A stretch of DNA of 32,783 nt from Bacteroidota bacterium (GTDB lineage: Bacteria > Bacteroidota > Bacteroidia > CAILMK01), in contig JABDBQ010000033.1 in NCBI GenBank assembly GCA_013288555.1, forward strand, positions 1 through 32,783, given 5' to 3'. Both the position numbers and the translations under genes were made by a program. This document shows, piece by piece, positions 1-9,600 of this stretch. The notes beneath the pieces were generated by a model that ran no database searches, had not been told where the DNA came from, and saw nothing but the letters and a program-made list of their open reading frames with translations. Positions within the stretch are counted from its first letter, which is position 1. Each line of letters starts with the position of its first letter.

Positions 1-211
1 TCTGGTGATAAACAATGAAAATCATCTCATCTTTCACATAGGTCCTGGGATTTTGCAACGAAAGAAGGGCGTCAAGGTTTACATAATTCCAGTAGTCAAG
101 ATATTCATTGTACAATAGCCCTTCAAGGTATGCCGGGAATTGCTGATTTTCTTTACTATAGCGCTGCTGAAGTTTATCCAGCAAAGCCTTAATTTCTTCA
201 TTGATTTCCAT
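1..211 (-). CDS. kynA: Tryptophan 2,3-dioxygenase, N-terminal part (cut by window edge)
   Basis: Reading the minus strand from an ATG at 211 gives 70 codons open to the window edge, starting MEINEEIKALLDKLQQRYS. It contains YLEGLLYNEYLDYWNYVNLD, LLSLQNPRTYVKDEM and IFIVYHQ. These match the conserved N-terminal region of tryptophan 2,3-dioxygenase, the haem enzyme that opens the indole ring of tryptophan to N-formylkynurenine. The IFIVYHQ stretch belongs to the substrate and haem pocket; its His is the usual distal-side His. The start lies 15 nt after the rfbC stop on the same strand, so the two may share a transcript. The haem-ligand His and the C-terminus are outside the window. The identification rests on remembered family motifs. 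Confidence 0.85.
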   Translation of the reverse strand, partial: MEINEEIKALLDKLQQRYSKENQQFPAYLEGLLYNEYLDYWNYVNLDALLSLQNPRTYVKDEMIFIVYHQ

Positions 212-226
212 GAATTTAATCTGGTA

Positions 227-775
227 TTAAAATGGACTTTTAAACTGTTCAATTGAAATAAAATTCTTGTCTTTTTCTGACAGAACCGGCTGATCTGATC
301 CCCATGGAATGGAAAGTGCAGGATCATTCCAAATAAGTCCTCCTTCACTCTCTTTGTGATAATAGTCCGAACATTTATATGATAAAACTGTATTGTCTTC
401 AAGTGTTATAAAGCCATGGGCAAACCCTTTCGGCACATATATTTGCATAAAATTTGTCCCGCTTAATTCAACAGAAAAATACTTTCCGTAAGTTGGAGAA
501 CTTTTGCGAATATCCACCACGATGTCTAACACAATCCCGGAAATGACACTTATAAGTTTCGATTGCGCATATGGGGGTTTTTGAAAATGCAGTCCGCGAA
601 GTGTTCCCTTTTTTGACATGGACATATTATCCTGGACAAATTTGTCATTTATCCCTGCTTCATTTAAATCTTCCTGATTATAGGATTCCAAAAAATAGCC
701 ACGCTCGTCAATAAAAACGGTTGGTTTTATTAATATTAACCCTTTTATAGGTGTTTGTAAAATTTCCGGCTTCAT
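227..775 (-). CDS. rfbC: dTDP-4-dehydrorhamnose 3,5-epimerase
   Basis: This cytosolic cupin enzyme epimerises C3 and C5 of dTDP-4-keto-6-deoxyglucose on the way to dTDP-L-rhamnose for surface polysaccharide. At 182 residues it is full length for RmlC. Visible motifs are FIDERGYFLESY (substrate-binding Arg near 26), RGLHFQ with catalytic His63, VPKGFAHGF, the YKCSDYYHKESEGG segment with active-site tyrosines, and Asp169 as the likely partner of His63. The start fits the family N-terminus (TPIKGLILIKP). No rmlA, rmlB or rmlD lies in the window, so the rest of the pathway is elsewhere. A TAAATTTG element ends only four bases before the ATG, which suggests a leaderless transcript or a second promoter further upstream. 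Confidence 0.95.
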   Translation of the reverse strand: MKPEILQTPIKGLILIKPTVFIDERGYFLESYNQEDLNEAGINDKFVQDNMSMSKKGTLRGLHFQKPPYAQSKLISVISGIVLDIVVDIRKSSPTYGKYFSVELSGTNFMQIYVPKGFAHGFITLEDNTVLSYKCSDYYHKESEGGLIWNDPALSIPWGSDQPVLSEKDKNFISIEQFKSPF

Positions 776-779
776 CGGA

Positions 780-787
780 CAAATTTA
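780..787 (-). promoter_or_regulatory. Candidate -7 element for rfbC (possibly leaderless)
   Basis: Read on the minus strand this is TAAATTTG, a full match to the Bacteroidota TAnnTTTG element. Only four bases separate it from the rfbC ATG at 775, so a transcript from it would begin at or next to the start codon. Confidence 0.45.
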
Positions 788-1044
788 GGAGTATTTGCCA
801 TAATTTTAAGAGGATTCGCAATATGCTTTAAAAGCATAGACAGCGAACAAATTGTTCAAAACCCGGTGGATTCGGCCTTTCTTAACCCCACATATTAAAA
901 CAAGCGATATTTAATCAAGATTTGATGCTTAAAAACCTCATATTAATTAACTGAGGGCCATATTTTCAGCATATATGCATATTTTGGCTATGCTCTTGAG
1001 AGCGATAAATTCTAATATTTGTTTCTGTCTAAATACCTTTATTA

Positions 1045-1075
1045 TTTGAATGTTTAGATAAAATATATATTTTTG
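1045..1075 (+). promoter_or_regulatory. Bacteroidota-type promoter for the T9SS protein gene
   Basis: TTTG at 1045-1048 and TATTTTTG at 1068-1075 match the -33 (TTTG) and -7 (TAnnTTTG) elements of the Bacteroidota housekeeping sigma factor, with a 19-nt spacer. The ATG at 1109 would have a leader of roughly 25-30 nt. The rest of the 776-1108 gap is AT-rich and holds a small GAACAA-A-TTGTTC dyad near 847, but no other recognisable feature. Confidence 0.7.
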
Positions 1076-1108
1076 CAGATACAATTATAAATTCTTACAA
1101 TCCAGATT

Positions 1109-3034
1109 ATGAAAAAAATTATTTTACTGTTATCGTTTATGCCCCTTGCGGTGTTTGCGCAAACCAGCAATAACAAGACAAGTGGTGCAGTACCTATAAA
1201 ACATCATGTCCCAAGAGAAGGACAATTGAGCCCGGTAGTAAATCATACCTTTGCTCAGCCGTCGGCGCCGGTTGGCAATAATGGGAAGCACCCACAGCCA
1301 TCAAATGTTTATGTGCCATCATTGGTTGAAGTAATTGGCACAACAGTATATGACCTACAGACCAATGCTGCCCTTGCAAAAAGGCTCCAGCTCTATTCTG
1401 GTGAGAAAGAATCTTATGTCTGGATTAAATCAGACGATAGTACTGATGCCAATTTTTCAAAAAGGTATTCCGGGTATAATACTTATAGCGGAACAAGCTG
1501 GCTAAACAAAACAGGAAATTCCACCAGTTATGAAAGCGACAGATGCGGATGGCCAAGTATTGGACAGGTAACCAATGGCTCCAGCTCATATGAATTGCTG
1601 ACTTCACATTATGCACAGGCAGCAAGCAACATCTATGCTGGAGGTATTTTCTGGTATGCCAATTCAGGCATTGGCCAGACTAATTTCACCAAAGTAATAG
1701 ACCAAAGCTCAAACAGGGCATTGACCGGCGGTTTGTTATGGCCAAGAATGGCTACTTCAAATAACAGGGTTTACATGATAGGTACCTATGAAGATGATCG
1801 CAAAATAAAAGGTGTATACAATCCCATTGTTTATTTCTGCTACAATACTTCAACGGGTAAATTTGAATCAAAAAACATAACGTTACCTGGTTATGATTCT
1901 ACCAGGTATGGTACCGGAAGCGCTGATGAATATTCAATTGATGCAAGAGGACAATATGTGGCTATTATTGCCGGTGGATACACAACAGATCTGGCACTCT
2001 GGAAGTCTACCGACAGCGGAAAGACCTTTACAAAAACAATTGTAAACCAATATGCACAGGCACCATGGAATCCCAAAGTTGACGCAACTTTCAGTGATAC
2101 TGCCGTTGCAGATGATGGGACAGGATCTGTAGCTCTTGATAATAATGGAGTTGCTCATGTTACTTATACTCCTATTAAAGAAGTAAACCTTACACAGGGT
2201 GATTCTAACATTAACGCTTTCGCAAATCCGCGAGATAGCATTATTTATTGGAATGATAAAGATCAGAAAAAGATTCAAATCGGGGGTTGTCTTGATTATG
2301 ATAAAACTGGTGCGATATCTTATGGAAGTGGACAGACGGATGAAAACTTTGCCGGGTATGGACATAATTATGCCTGTTATTCAAATATATCCATTGACCC
2401 TTCCGGAAATATTTTTGTTGTTTTCTCTACCCCTCACGAAGATGATATTGATAATAACGGAAACTGCTTCAGGCATGTTTATTGTTCGGCTTTCGATGCA
2501 GCAACAGGAACCTGGCATGCACAACAGGATATCGTACCTACCTGGCAGGTAGAAAATGTGTATGCAACAGTATCAAGAGATGCTGACAGCAAATTACACC
2601 TTGTCATGATGAGAGATCCTTATGCCGGTATATTCTGGCCTGGTGCAACCAATGCTTATACTACTGAAGGAACAAGCGAAATGGTATATGAAGAAGTTTC
2701 AACAACTGATATTCTTACGGACAAAGTTGGCCTGATAGATCTTTTAGGTGTGAATGAAAATGTAAAAAACAATCTGTTCACCACCGGTTCTATCTTCCCG
2801 AACCCGGCAAACGACAGGTTAAATATTTCCATGAACCTGACCCGCACAGCAACCGTTACTGTAAAATTGTACAATATGCTTGGCGGAGAAATGTTGGCTC
2901 AAAACTATGAGATGCTTCCTGAAGGCGCCAATAACCTGCAATTGGGTTTAAGCAATCTGCCACAGGGTATGTATTTCTGCAACATTTCTGCAGGTGGCTT
3001 TACAACAACCGAACGTGTCGTTATCGAAAGATAA
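1109..3034 (+). CDS. Secreted protein with T9SS type A sorting domain, possible sialidase/BNR-type propeller
   Basis: This 641-residue protein starts with a Sec signal peptide (MKKIILLLSFMPLAVFAQ, cut after about residue 18). It ends with a type IX secretion sorting domain at about 560-641: the SIFPNPANDRLNI motif, a beta-rich LYNMLGGEM segment, LSNLPQGMYFCNI, and terminal TTERVVIER. The product should therefore cross the outer membrane by the T9SS and be attached to the surface or released. The centre is rich in Ser, Thr, Tyr, Asn and Gly and carries one clear Asp-box (STDSGKTF, near 300), as in BNR/sialidase-type propellers. I see no catalytic sialidase set, so the substrate is unknown. The gene stands alone between a good promoter and a strong terminator. 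Confidence 0.85.
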   Translation: MKKIILLLSFMPLAVFAQTSNNKTSGAVPIKHHVPREGQLSPVVNHTFAQPSAPVGNNGKHPQPSNVYVPSLVEVIGTTVYDLQTNAALAKRLQLYSGEKESYVWIKSDDSTDANFSKRYSGYNTYSGTSWLNKTGNSTSYESDRCGWPSIGQVTNGSSSYELLTSHYAQAASNIYAGGIFWYANSGIGQTNFTKVIDQSSNRALTGGLLWPRMATSNNRVYMIGTYEDDRKIKGVYNPIVYFCYNTSTGKFESKNITLPGYDSTRYGTGSADEYSIDARGQYVAIIAGGYTTDLALWKSTDSGKTFTKTIVNQYAQAPWNPKVDATFSDTAVADDGTGSVALDNNGVAHVTYTPIKEVNLTQGDSNINAFANPRDSIIYWNDKDQKKIQIGGCLDYDKTGAISYGSGQTDENFAGYGHNYACYSNISIDPSGNIFVVFSTPHEDDIDNNGNCFRHVYCSAFDAATGTWHAQQDIVPTWQVENVYATVSRDADSKLHLVMMRDPYAGIFWPGATNAYTTEGTSEMVYEEVSTTDILTDKVGLIDLLGVNENVKNNLFTTGSIFPNPANDRLNISMNLTRTATVTVKLYNMLGGEMLAQNYEMLPEGANNLQLGLSNLPQGMYFCNISAGGFTTTERVVIER

Positions 3035-3053
3035 TTTTCGAAGATCACCATAT

Positions 3054-3089
3054 AAAAAAAACCGTTCTCAGTGAGAACGGTTTTTTTTT
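3054..3089 (+). terminator. Strong intrinsic terminator (works on both strands)
   Basis: A perfect 9-bp stem (ACCGTTCTC / GAGAACGGT) with a 3-nt loop is flanked by seven A on the left and nine T on the right. It begins 20 nt after the stop codon at 3034. The A and T runs make it bidirectional, so it could also stop readthrough from the convergent permease gene. Confidence 0.9.
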
Positions 3090-3198
3090 GTCTTTACAGC
3101 TCGGGGCCAGGTCTGAAGCGAAGCGGAGACTGGGTGTGAACGCACCGTTGATCTATTTGATTTCGTTAATCATCTGAAGCGTTGATTATTATGATTTA

Positions 3199-3282
3199 AT
3201 GATTCCGTTGAATGTCTGAACCGCTGATTTGTTTGATTTTATGATTCCGTTGAATGTTTTAAATCTGATTTTTTGTAATTTT
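3199..3282. repeat. Imperfect 42-bp tandem duplication in the convergent gap
   Basis: ATGATTCCGTTGAATGT occurs at 3199-3215 and again at 3241-3257. The following 25 bases are related but diverged (shared CTGATTT and a closing TTTT). Looser variants (gttgattatt, gatttcgttaat) fill 3148-3198. This is a low-complexity, non-coding segment between the terminator of the T9SS gene and the stop of the permease. Confidence 0.65.
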
Positions 3283-3329
3283 ATTGATACATTAATAATC
3301 ATTTAATCAAAAAAAATAACGGTTCTGAC

Positions 3330-4871
3330 TTATTTCGCGTTGTTCAATCTACTGTGATGCCTTCCATATAAAAAATAGACAGCCAGGCCTATAATAAGCC
3401 AGACAACCAGACGGATCCAGTTGATGGCTTCGAGGCCAAGCATGATGGCAATATTGCTAAGAATTCCAAGCGAGGCAACTACCGGGAGCCACGGAGTTCT
3501 GAATGGCCTTGGCCTGTCAGGCTCTTTGATTCGCATGAGCCAGACAGCCCCGCAAACCATGACAAAGGCCAGCAAAGTCCCAATATTCACCATCTCAGCT
3601 ATGACACTAATGGGAGTAAAGGCAGAGACAATGGATACAACGAGACCGGTAAGAATCGAGGCTTTGTAGGGTGTGCGGAACTTTGTATGCAAAGTTCCGA
3701 AAACACCTTTGGGCAGCAGCCCATCCTTAGCCATGGCAAAAAATACTCTGGATTGCCCGAGGAGCATAACAATAAGGACTGAAGTCAGTCCAGCTATTGC
3801 TGCGATTGAAATGATCAGGACAGCAAATCCGAGCCCTTTGGAGCCGAATGCGGCTGAAATAGGGGCAGTAATGTCTATATCTTTATAGTTCACCATACCC
3901 GTAAGCACCAACGATACAAGAATGTATAAAATAGTACAAACGATAAGCGAGGCTATGATGCCAAAAGGAACATCCTTTTGTGGATTTTTAGCTTCACCAG
4001 CCTGTGTTGAAACAGTATCGAATCCGATGTATGCGAAGAAGATATAACCGGCACCGCCAAGGATACCAAGCCAGCCATAAGCACCGTGGGGCATTGATTC
4101 GCCGGGGTTGATTAAAGTGGTTCTTTCTGGAATGAAAGGATGCCAGTTTGCAGGATTAATGTAGTTCGCTCCTGCTATGATCACGAACAAAACCACAGCC
4201 AGTTTGAGAATGACGATGAAAGCATTTGTGCTTGCCGCTTCCTTAATCCCTTTAACGAGAATCATGGTAATAACCCATATTATAAGGAATGCAGGGAGAT
4301 TTACAGCGAAAGGATGTCCCAAAACAGTTGGCAATGATATATCAGAATAATGTGAAAGGATCGTTTTCATTTTGTCGGCAGAAGTAGCGGCATCCCTCAA
4401 AAGTGATTGTGCCGAAAAGCTATCATTCATAAGCCATAATGGAAGCCTGACATCAAAAAGCAATAGAAATTTACTCAGATACCCACTCCAGCCTACTGCC
4501 ACAGCCGACGCACCCATTGCATATTCAAGAATCAGGTCCCAGCCAATAATCCAGGCGAACAACTCTCCCATTGTGGCATAAGAATACGCGTAGGCGGAAC
4601 CTTCTACCGGAAGGAATGATGCAAATTCTGCATAGCAAAGCGCTGCAAAAGTACATCCAATACCAGCAGCAACAAATGACAATGCCAACGCAGGACCCGC
4701 ATATTCTTTGGCTCCTACACCTGACATTACAAAAATCCCCGCTCCGATAATGGCTCCGATGCCGATTGCCGTCAACCCCCATTTACCCAATACACGTTTA
4801 AGTCCGCTTTGGCGCATGTCCTCTTCAAAGGCTTCAACAGGTTTACGGGCCCAGATATTCGATTTACTCAT
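3330..4871 (-). CDS. APC-family amino-acid permease (cationic amino-acid transporter type)
   Basis: A 513-residue inner-membrane transporter with roughly 12-14 hydrophobic segments. The GIGAIIGAGIFVMSG stretch at about 36-50 is the substrate-binding glycine-rich first helix of the APC superfamily. GGAGYIFFAYIGFDTVSTQAGEAKNPQKDVP in mid-protein is the helix-6/7 signature shared with bacterial YfnA-like and CAT-type permeases. The length and the long loop after helix 3 fit the CAT subgroup, which moves amino acids with or against protons; the substrate cannot be read from sequence. The start MSKSNIWARKP is the only reasonable one. No clear TAnnTTTG promoter lies directly upstream. The gap to mgtE (160 bp) holds a dispersed repeat, so the two genes may not be cotranscribed. 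Confidence 0.9.
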   Translation of the reverse strand: MSKSNIWARKPVEAFEEDMRQSGLKRVLGKWGLTAIGIGAIIGAGIFVMSGVGAKEYAGPALALSFVAAGIGCTFAALCYAEFASFLPVEGSAYAYSYATMGELFAWIIGWDLILEYAMGASAVAVGWSGYLSKFLLLFDVRLPLWLMNDSFSAQSLLRDAATSADKMKTILSHYSDISLPTVLGHPFAVNLPAFLIIWVITMILVKGIKEAASTNAFIVILKLAVVLFVIIAGANYINPANWHPFIPERTTLINPGESMPHGAYGWLGILGGAGYIFFAYIGFDTVSTQAGEAKNPQKDVPFGIIASLIVCTILYILVSLVLTGMVNYKDIDITAPISAAFGSKGLGFAVLIISIAAIAGLTSVLIVMLLGQSRVFFAMAKDGLLPKGVFGTLHTKFRTPYKASILTGLVVSIVSAFTPISVIAEMVNIGTLLAFVMVCGAVWLMRIKEPDRPRPFRTPWLPVVASLGILSNIAIMLGLEAINWIRLVVWLIIGLAVYFLYGRHHSRLNNAK

Positions 4872-4940
4872 GTGATACGTTCGTTTGTTTTATGGCTCCA
4901 ATAAAAAACGTGAATTACGGCATTTTTTCTTAGACAGCAA

Positions 4941-5026
4941 GGAAAAGAGTCAGAAGTGAGAGGAGAGAAGTAAGAAGTCAAAAAAAATCACTCTGAAAAA
5001 TTCTTTTCACTTCTTACCCCTTACTC
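4941..5026. repeat. Dispersed repeat with gtaagaagt core, inverted pair
   Basis: The left half (about 4941-4980) reads aagagtcagaagtgagagg...agaagtaagaagtc. The right half (about 5003-5026) reads cacttcttaccccttactct, a partial inverse. A related copy (gagtgagaggtaagaagtg) follows serA at about 23346-23364. The segment is non-coding and could form a weak hairpin between mgtE and the permease. Confidence 0.5.
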
Positions 5027-5032
5027 TTTGAT

Positions 5033-6430
5033 TTAAAGAAGAGTTCCCCGCATGATAACCATGGCGATAGAAAAATAGATAATAAGCCCCGTTACATCTA
5101 CCAGTGTGGCGACAAAAGGAGCGGATGAAGTGGCTGGGTCGAGCCGACATTTTTTAAGGATCATAGGAAGCATGGATCCTGCTATTGTTCCCCATAAAAC
5201 AATCCCGATCAGGGCAGCTCCCACAGTCGTCCCAACCAATATCCAGTGTTCACCATACATGCTATGGCCGTCATGTGTAAAGAATTGCTGCCAGATGGCG
5301 ATTCTGCAAAATCCAATGAATCCAAGAAGAGATCCGAGTGCAAGGCCGGCATAAATTTCACGGCGCATGACACGCCACCAGTCACGGAGTTTAATTTCTC
5401 CCAATGCCATAGCCCTGATTACCAATGTTGATGCCTGCGAACCTGTATTACCCCCACTGGAAATAATAAGAGGTACAAATAAGGCCAGAACTACCGCTTT
5501 CGCTATTTCATCTTCAAAGAAACCCATGGCAGTAGCCGTAAGCATTTCGCTGAGGAACAGAATGACAAGCCACCCGGCCCTTTTCTGAATCATCCGGAAT
5601 AACGGTATGGTCATGTAGGGCTCGTCGAACGCTTCAACAGCACCCAGTTTCTGCATATCTTCCGTACTTTCTTCTTCAGCTACTTCCAGAACATCATCTA
5701 CTGTTACAATACCAAGTAAAAGGCCGTTTTTATCAGTAACCGGAAGTGCGACCCGGTTGAAGTTCCTGAATTTGGCAACCACTTCTTCCTGATCGTCATC
5801 TACGATAAGACTCTGGAATTTATGATCCATCAGGTCCTGTACCGTGCCATCAGGATGGGCGAGCAAAAGTTCTCTCACCCTGAAATCATCAATCAGGTAT
5901 CCTTTTTCATCAATAACATATATTACGTTCAACGTTTCGCTGTCACTTCCGTGCGTTCTGATGTATTCCAGCACCTGGGCAATGGTCCAGTCTGCATGCA
6001 CCGCAGTATAATCCGGCGTCATCAGTCGTCCTACTGAATTTTCAGGGTATCCAAGTAGCGATAATGCAATGGTTCGTTCACGAGGTGACAGAACGCTGAG
6101 AAGGTGTTTTACGGTTTGTTCGGGCAGTTCCTGCAATAAGGAGGTACGGTCATCCGGAGACATTTCATTGAGGATGTCCGGAACACGATCTGTCTGCAAT
6201 TGTTCCAGGAATTCTTTCTGATACTCGAGTTCCAGGTACTCAAATGATTGGGCAGCAAGATTATGAGGGAGAGATTCAAAAATAAAGAATCTTTCTTCTT
6301 CTTCCTCAAACTGATCAATGAGGGAGGCAACATCTTCAGGGGACCAACTCGAAAGCAATTCATTCAGATTTGATGCGTTACGTTCTTCGACAAACATGCC
6401 GATAACCGGTTGAATGATATTCGCCTTCAT
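5033..6430 (-). CDS. mgtE: Magnesium transporter MgtE
   Basis: A 465-residue Mg2+-gated channel of the inner membrane with the full MgtE layout. It has an acidic helical N domain (about 15-130), paired CBS domains (about 135-255, including LMTPDYTAVHADWTI and LGIVTVDDVLEV), a linking helix, and five membrane helices (about 285-465). SSGGNTGSQAS (325-334) is the family signature. Asp445 in VATLVDVTGLIIYF corresponds to the pore aspartate that binds Mg2+ in the Thermus protein. Cytosolic Mg2+ closes the channel through the N and CBS domains. All expected features are intact. A TAAATTTG element at 6554-6561 would give a leader of about 115-120 nt. Confidence 0.95.
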   Translation of the reverse strand: MKANIIQPVIGMFVEERNASNLNELLSSWSPEDVASLIDQFEEEEERFFIFESLPHNLAAQSFEYLELEYQKEFLEQLQTDRVPDILNEMSPDDRTSLLQELPEQTVKHLLSVLSPRERTIALSLLGYPENSVGRLMTPDYTAVHADWTIAQVLEYIRTHGSDSETLNVIYVIDEKGYLIDDFRVRELLLAHPDGTVQDLMDHKFQSLIVDDDQEEVVAKFRNFNRVALPVTDKNGLLLGIVTVDDVLEVAEEESTEDMQKLGAVEAFDEPYMTIPLFRMIQKRAGWLVILFLSEMLTATAMGFFEDEIAKAVVLALFVPLIISSGGNTGSQASTLVIRAMALGEIKLRDWWRVMRREIYAGLALGSLLGFIGFCRIAIWQQFFTHDGHSMYGEHWILVGTTVGAALIGIVLWGTIAGSMLPMILKKCRLDPATSSAPFVATLVDVTGLIIYFSIAMVIMRGTLL

Positions 6431-6553
6431 ATTGATTTAAATGCTACACTCCCTTGAGTAAATTAATAAAGCTGATTATTTTTAAGCAACTGATAATAAA
6501 TATTTTGGATTAATCCGTTCGGATATTCTCCCTCATATTTATTAAAAGGCGCA

Positions 6554-6584
6554 CAAATTTAGGAATTCATTTTTAGTATACAGA
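6554..6584 (-). promoter_or_regulatory. Candidate promoter for mgtE with a ~120-nt leader
   Basis: On the minus strand, TCTG (6581-6584) and TAAATTTG (6554-6561) are spaced by 19 nt and resemble -33 and -7 elements. The leader between them and the ATG at 6430 contains a small ATCCG-tt/aa-CGGAT hairpin (6513-6524). I recognise no M-box or other known Mg2+ riboswitch in it. Confidence 0.45.
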
Positions 6585-6689
6585 CATATCAGGAACCAGA
6601 ATCAGGAAATATTATTTAAGTCCGTAAGATTGCAAACAGATTTTAGTGGAATTGATAATAATTTGATAATATCTAAAGTGCTTTCCACC

Positions 6690-9600
6690 TTAAAAATCAT
6701 ATCCCATAGAGAGATATGTTACTCCGGAATTGGTGATACCGTTATCAACACCCCAGGCAAAATCCAGTTTTAAATAGTATCCCAGTATAATATCCCTGAA
6801 ACCAAAACCATAGCCATATACAATAGGATTCCTTAGGCTTGTAACGGTGATGATAAAAGGAGGTTGGGTATAAATCATTTTATCATAGGCATTTGCAAGA
6901 GAAAAAGGATTGAATCCGTTCCAGGCGCTGCCGGCATCAAAAAAACCAACAGCCATAAAATTATCTTCAAAACTATTATTGATCGGATGATTCACAAGGT
7001 ATTTGATTACCGGTATCCTTAATTCACTGTTTATTACTGCATAAGAGCTGCCATTGCGCACATTCTGTATAAATCCTCTAAGGGGAGTGGCCAGGGCTTC
7101 AAAAGCATAATTCTGGCTCTGGTCCACATAGTTTTTAGAATTGTATTGCGGGATAATCCAGTCGTCAACACCACCCAGGAAATATACAATTTTAGCAGGC
7201 CCTACTGAGGTTGCCGCGGCAAACCTGTTGGCCCATATTATCTGCCTGCTGACCTTTGTGTAAGACCGTATATCTGCCCCTAAAGTCTGGAAGTAATTGC
7301 TCCTGTCATTCATTTGATCGTAGAATTCCGAATACACCTTACCCCTCAAACCGTAATAGAGGTTTTGCCCTACATTGATAGTATTATCATAGATATACTG
7401 GAATTTATACCCTGCCCATATCCGGTTGCTATCAGGCATTTGCAAAGTTGATTCCTCGCCGGTTAAGAATACCGTTCTGTCCAGCCGGCCAAACAGGGCT
7501 CCGCTCAAAGACGAAATTTCTGAAAAAGGATATTTCAATTCTCCCTGCAATCCATTTGAAGTGATCCGGTATGAGGATACGCCATCATAACTATTGGTTT
7601 CACCAGTCCGGTAAAAAGTAATTTTTTTATCCAGGCGCTTTTTAAAATTTTCATACGCGATAAAATACGACGCTCCTGTTAAAGTTGCATTAACGCTAAA
7701 GCCTCCGGAAATACGATAATCCTTAAACATATCAGTAACGCTCATTTTGACTATACCATTAATTGTCGGGGCAATGATTGCGGAATTATTTGGATTATAT
7801 GGGAGATATGGAGTGGTAATAATTCCATTATCCAGTTGCATGGTAAGGGCATCAAATGTAAAATCGAGAAAATATGGACTGGGAGATGGGAAACGGATAA
7901 TATCTGATGGTAATTTTGATTTTTCAAATATTGTGTTTACAACACTTTTATCCTCTTCCATTTCTTCCTTATCTGAATTAATTCCATTCAACGGCACTTC
8001 AAATTCTGACTGAAAATAAGCAGGTTTCGGAATAGTTTTTACCGTGTCCTTTTTAACGGGAATATTTCTATTTACGAGATTCTGGGCCGGTTTTCCCGGG
8101 CTAACCCCCGATCGGCTCCGGTCAGGATTTCCGGGTTCGGCATCTTCCATCTTACTTTTGTTTTCATTGGCGGGCCTCGCCTTTTTTATATAATTAGCGC
8201 CTTTCCCGACCGGAACTGCTGCTGCCGGTATGTCTGTGGGGAGTGGAAGTTTGTAGAGTGAATATTTATTCCGATCATGATACAATTCATAGATCGCGTT
8301 CGGCTTATGCGATATTTTATAACTTTCAATATTTTCATTTCTGTCGGTCAGCGGATAAGTGTACAGCGAATCCCGGTACACGAAAAAAGTATCTACTTTA
8401 AACAGGTCAGTGTCCTTGAGAATATTACCGATATTGATAACGTTTTTGTTGTTCTGAAAGAAATAGAGCGTATCGCTTTTCCGTATCGTATCTTTATACA
8501 GTGCAACAGTCATGATATAATCGAAAAAACTATCTCTTTTTACAGCGCTACGGTTGATAATACCATTTTCATCGGTGAGATAGCTGAAATAAGTTGAATC
8601 CAGATCAGCGGGAGAAGTTTCGTTAGCAGTACCCTGGCTCAGGCGTTTGATCTTGTATCTGTTGGCCGTATAATTCGGGAAATAAAACAGGTCATAATTA
8701 TCATTAAATTCATATTTCCGATTCGCTCCTATATGGGCGAGAACCGCAGATGGCCTGTTGGATGCAAAAACAATTCCTTTGCTGCCATGTACAAAACGGG
8801 GGTCAATATCATCATAGATATCATCGGTTAATTCTTTCAGGGCCTGGGTATGGAAATCAAATGTAAAAATATCTGACTGACCCCGATGAACTGCGCTGAA
8901 AACGGCTGTTTTTCCATTGTCGGAATACTGAAAACTGAGTACCCTGTCGATACGATTGATCATTTGAGGTTCTGACTTTCTTTTTCTTACATTTTTCTCG
9001 TCGAGATTGTAATGGAAATAGGTTGGTTCGGATCTCCTCTCATATATCACGGTTAACAAATCAGATTTGGGGCTCCATCCTATGAGTGGATAGGTATAAT
9101 CAAAAGGACCCTTTCTCCGATAACCTTCTTTATAGACTCTATACTTCTTCCCTGTTGCAAGATCAACAATCCAGATTCTGATCAACCCTATATCATTGGT
9201 AACAACAGCAGCATAATCACCATTCCTGGAAATATCCCATTGCGTAACAACACCTTTTTTAAAGACTTTATTCAACTTCGTCAATTCTTCGCCTGAAGGC
9301 GGTGTTCCGGATTCTTTTACAAGCCTGGCATATTCATATTTAAACCAGTCATCATATACTTCATTAAAGGTTTTACCTAATACAAACAGGTATCCGGTCT
9401 CTATGCTTTTATTTGCCCGCATGATATAAATGATGTTGGCAACTGCAGATTCGCCATATTCATCATTGATATATTTCCAGAGACTGTGGCCAATGAGCAA
9501 CTGGTCTTCAGGGTTCAATTTTTTGAACTTTTTGAATTTCGATGAAAGGACCCCAGCCTTTAGCCTGTTTTCATATGTTGCATTCCAGTCCTCTCCAATA

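Noticed and set aside
79-402. Minus-strand open frame of 107 codons overlapping rfbC and the left edge
   Set aside because: It runs out of frame through rfbC and the tryptophan dioxygenase start, both of which have clear family matches. Its own translation shows no domain.
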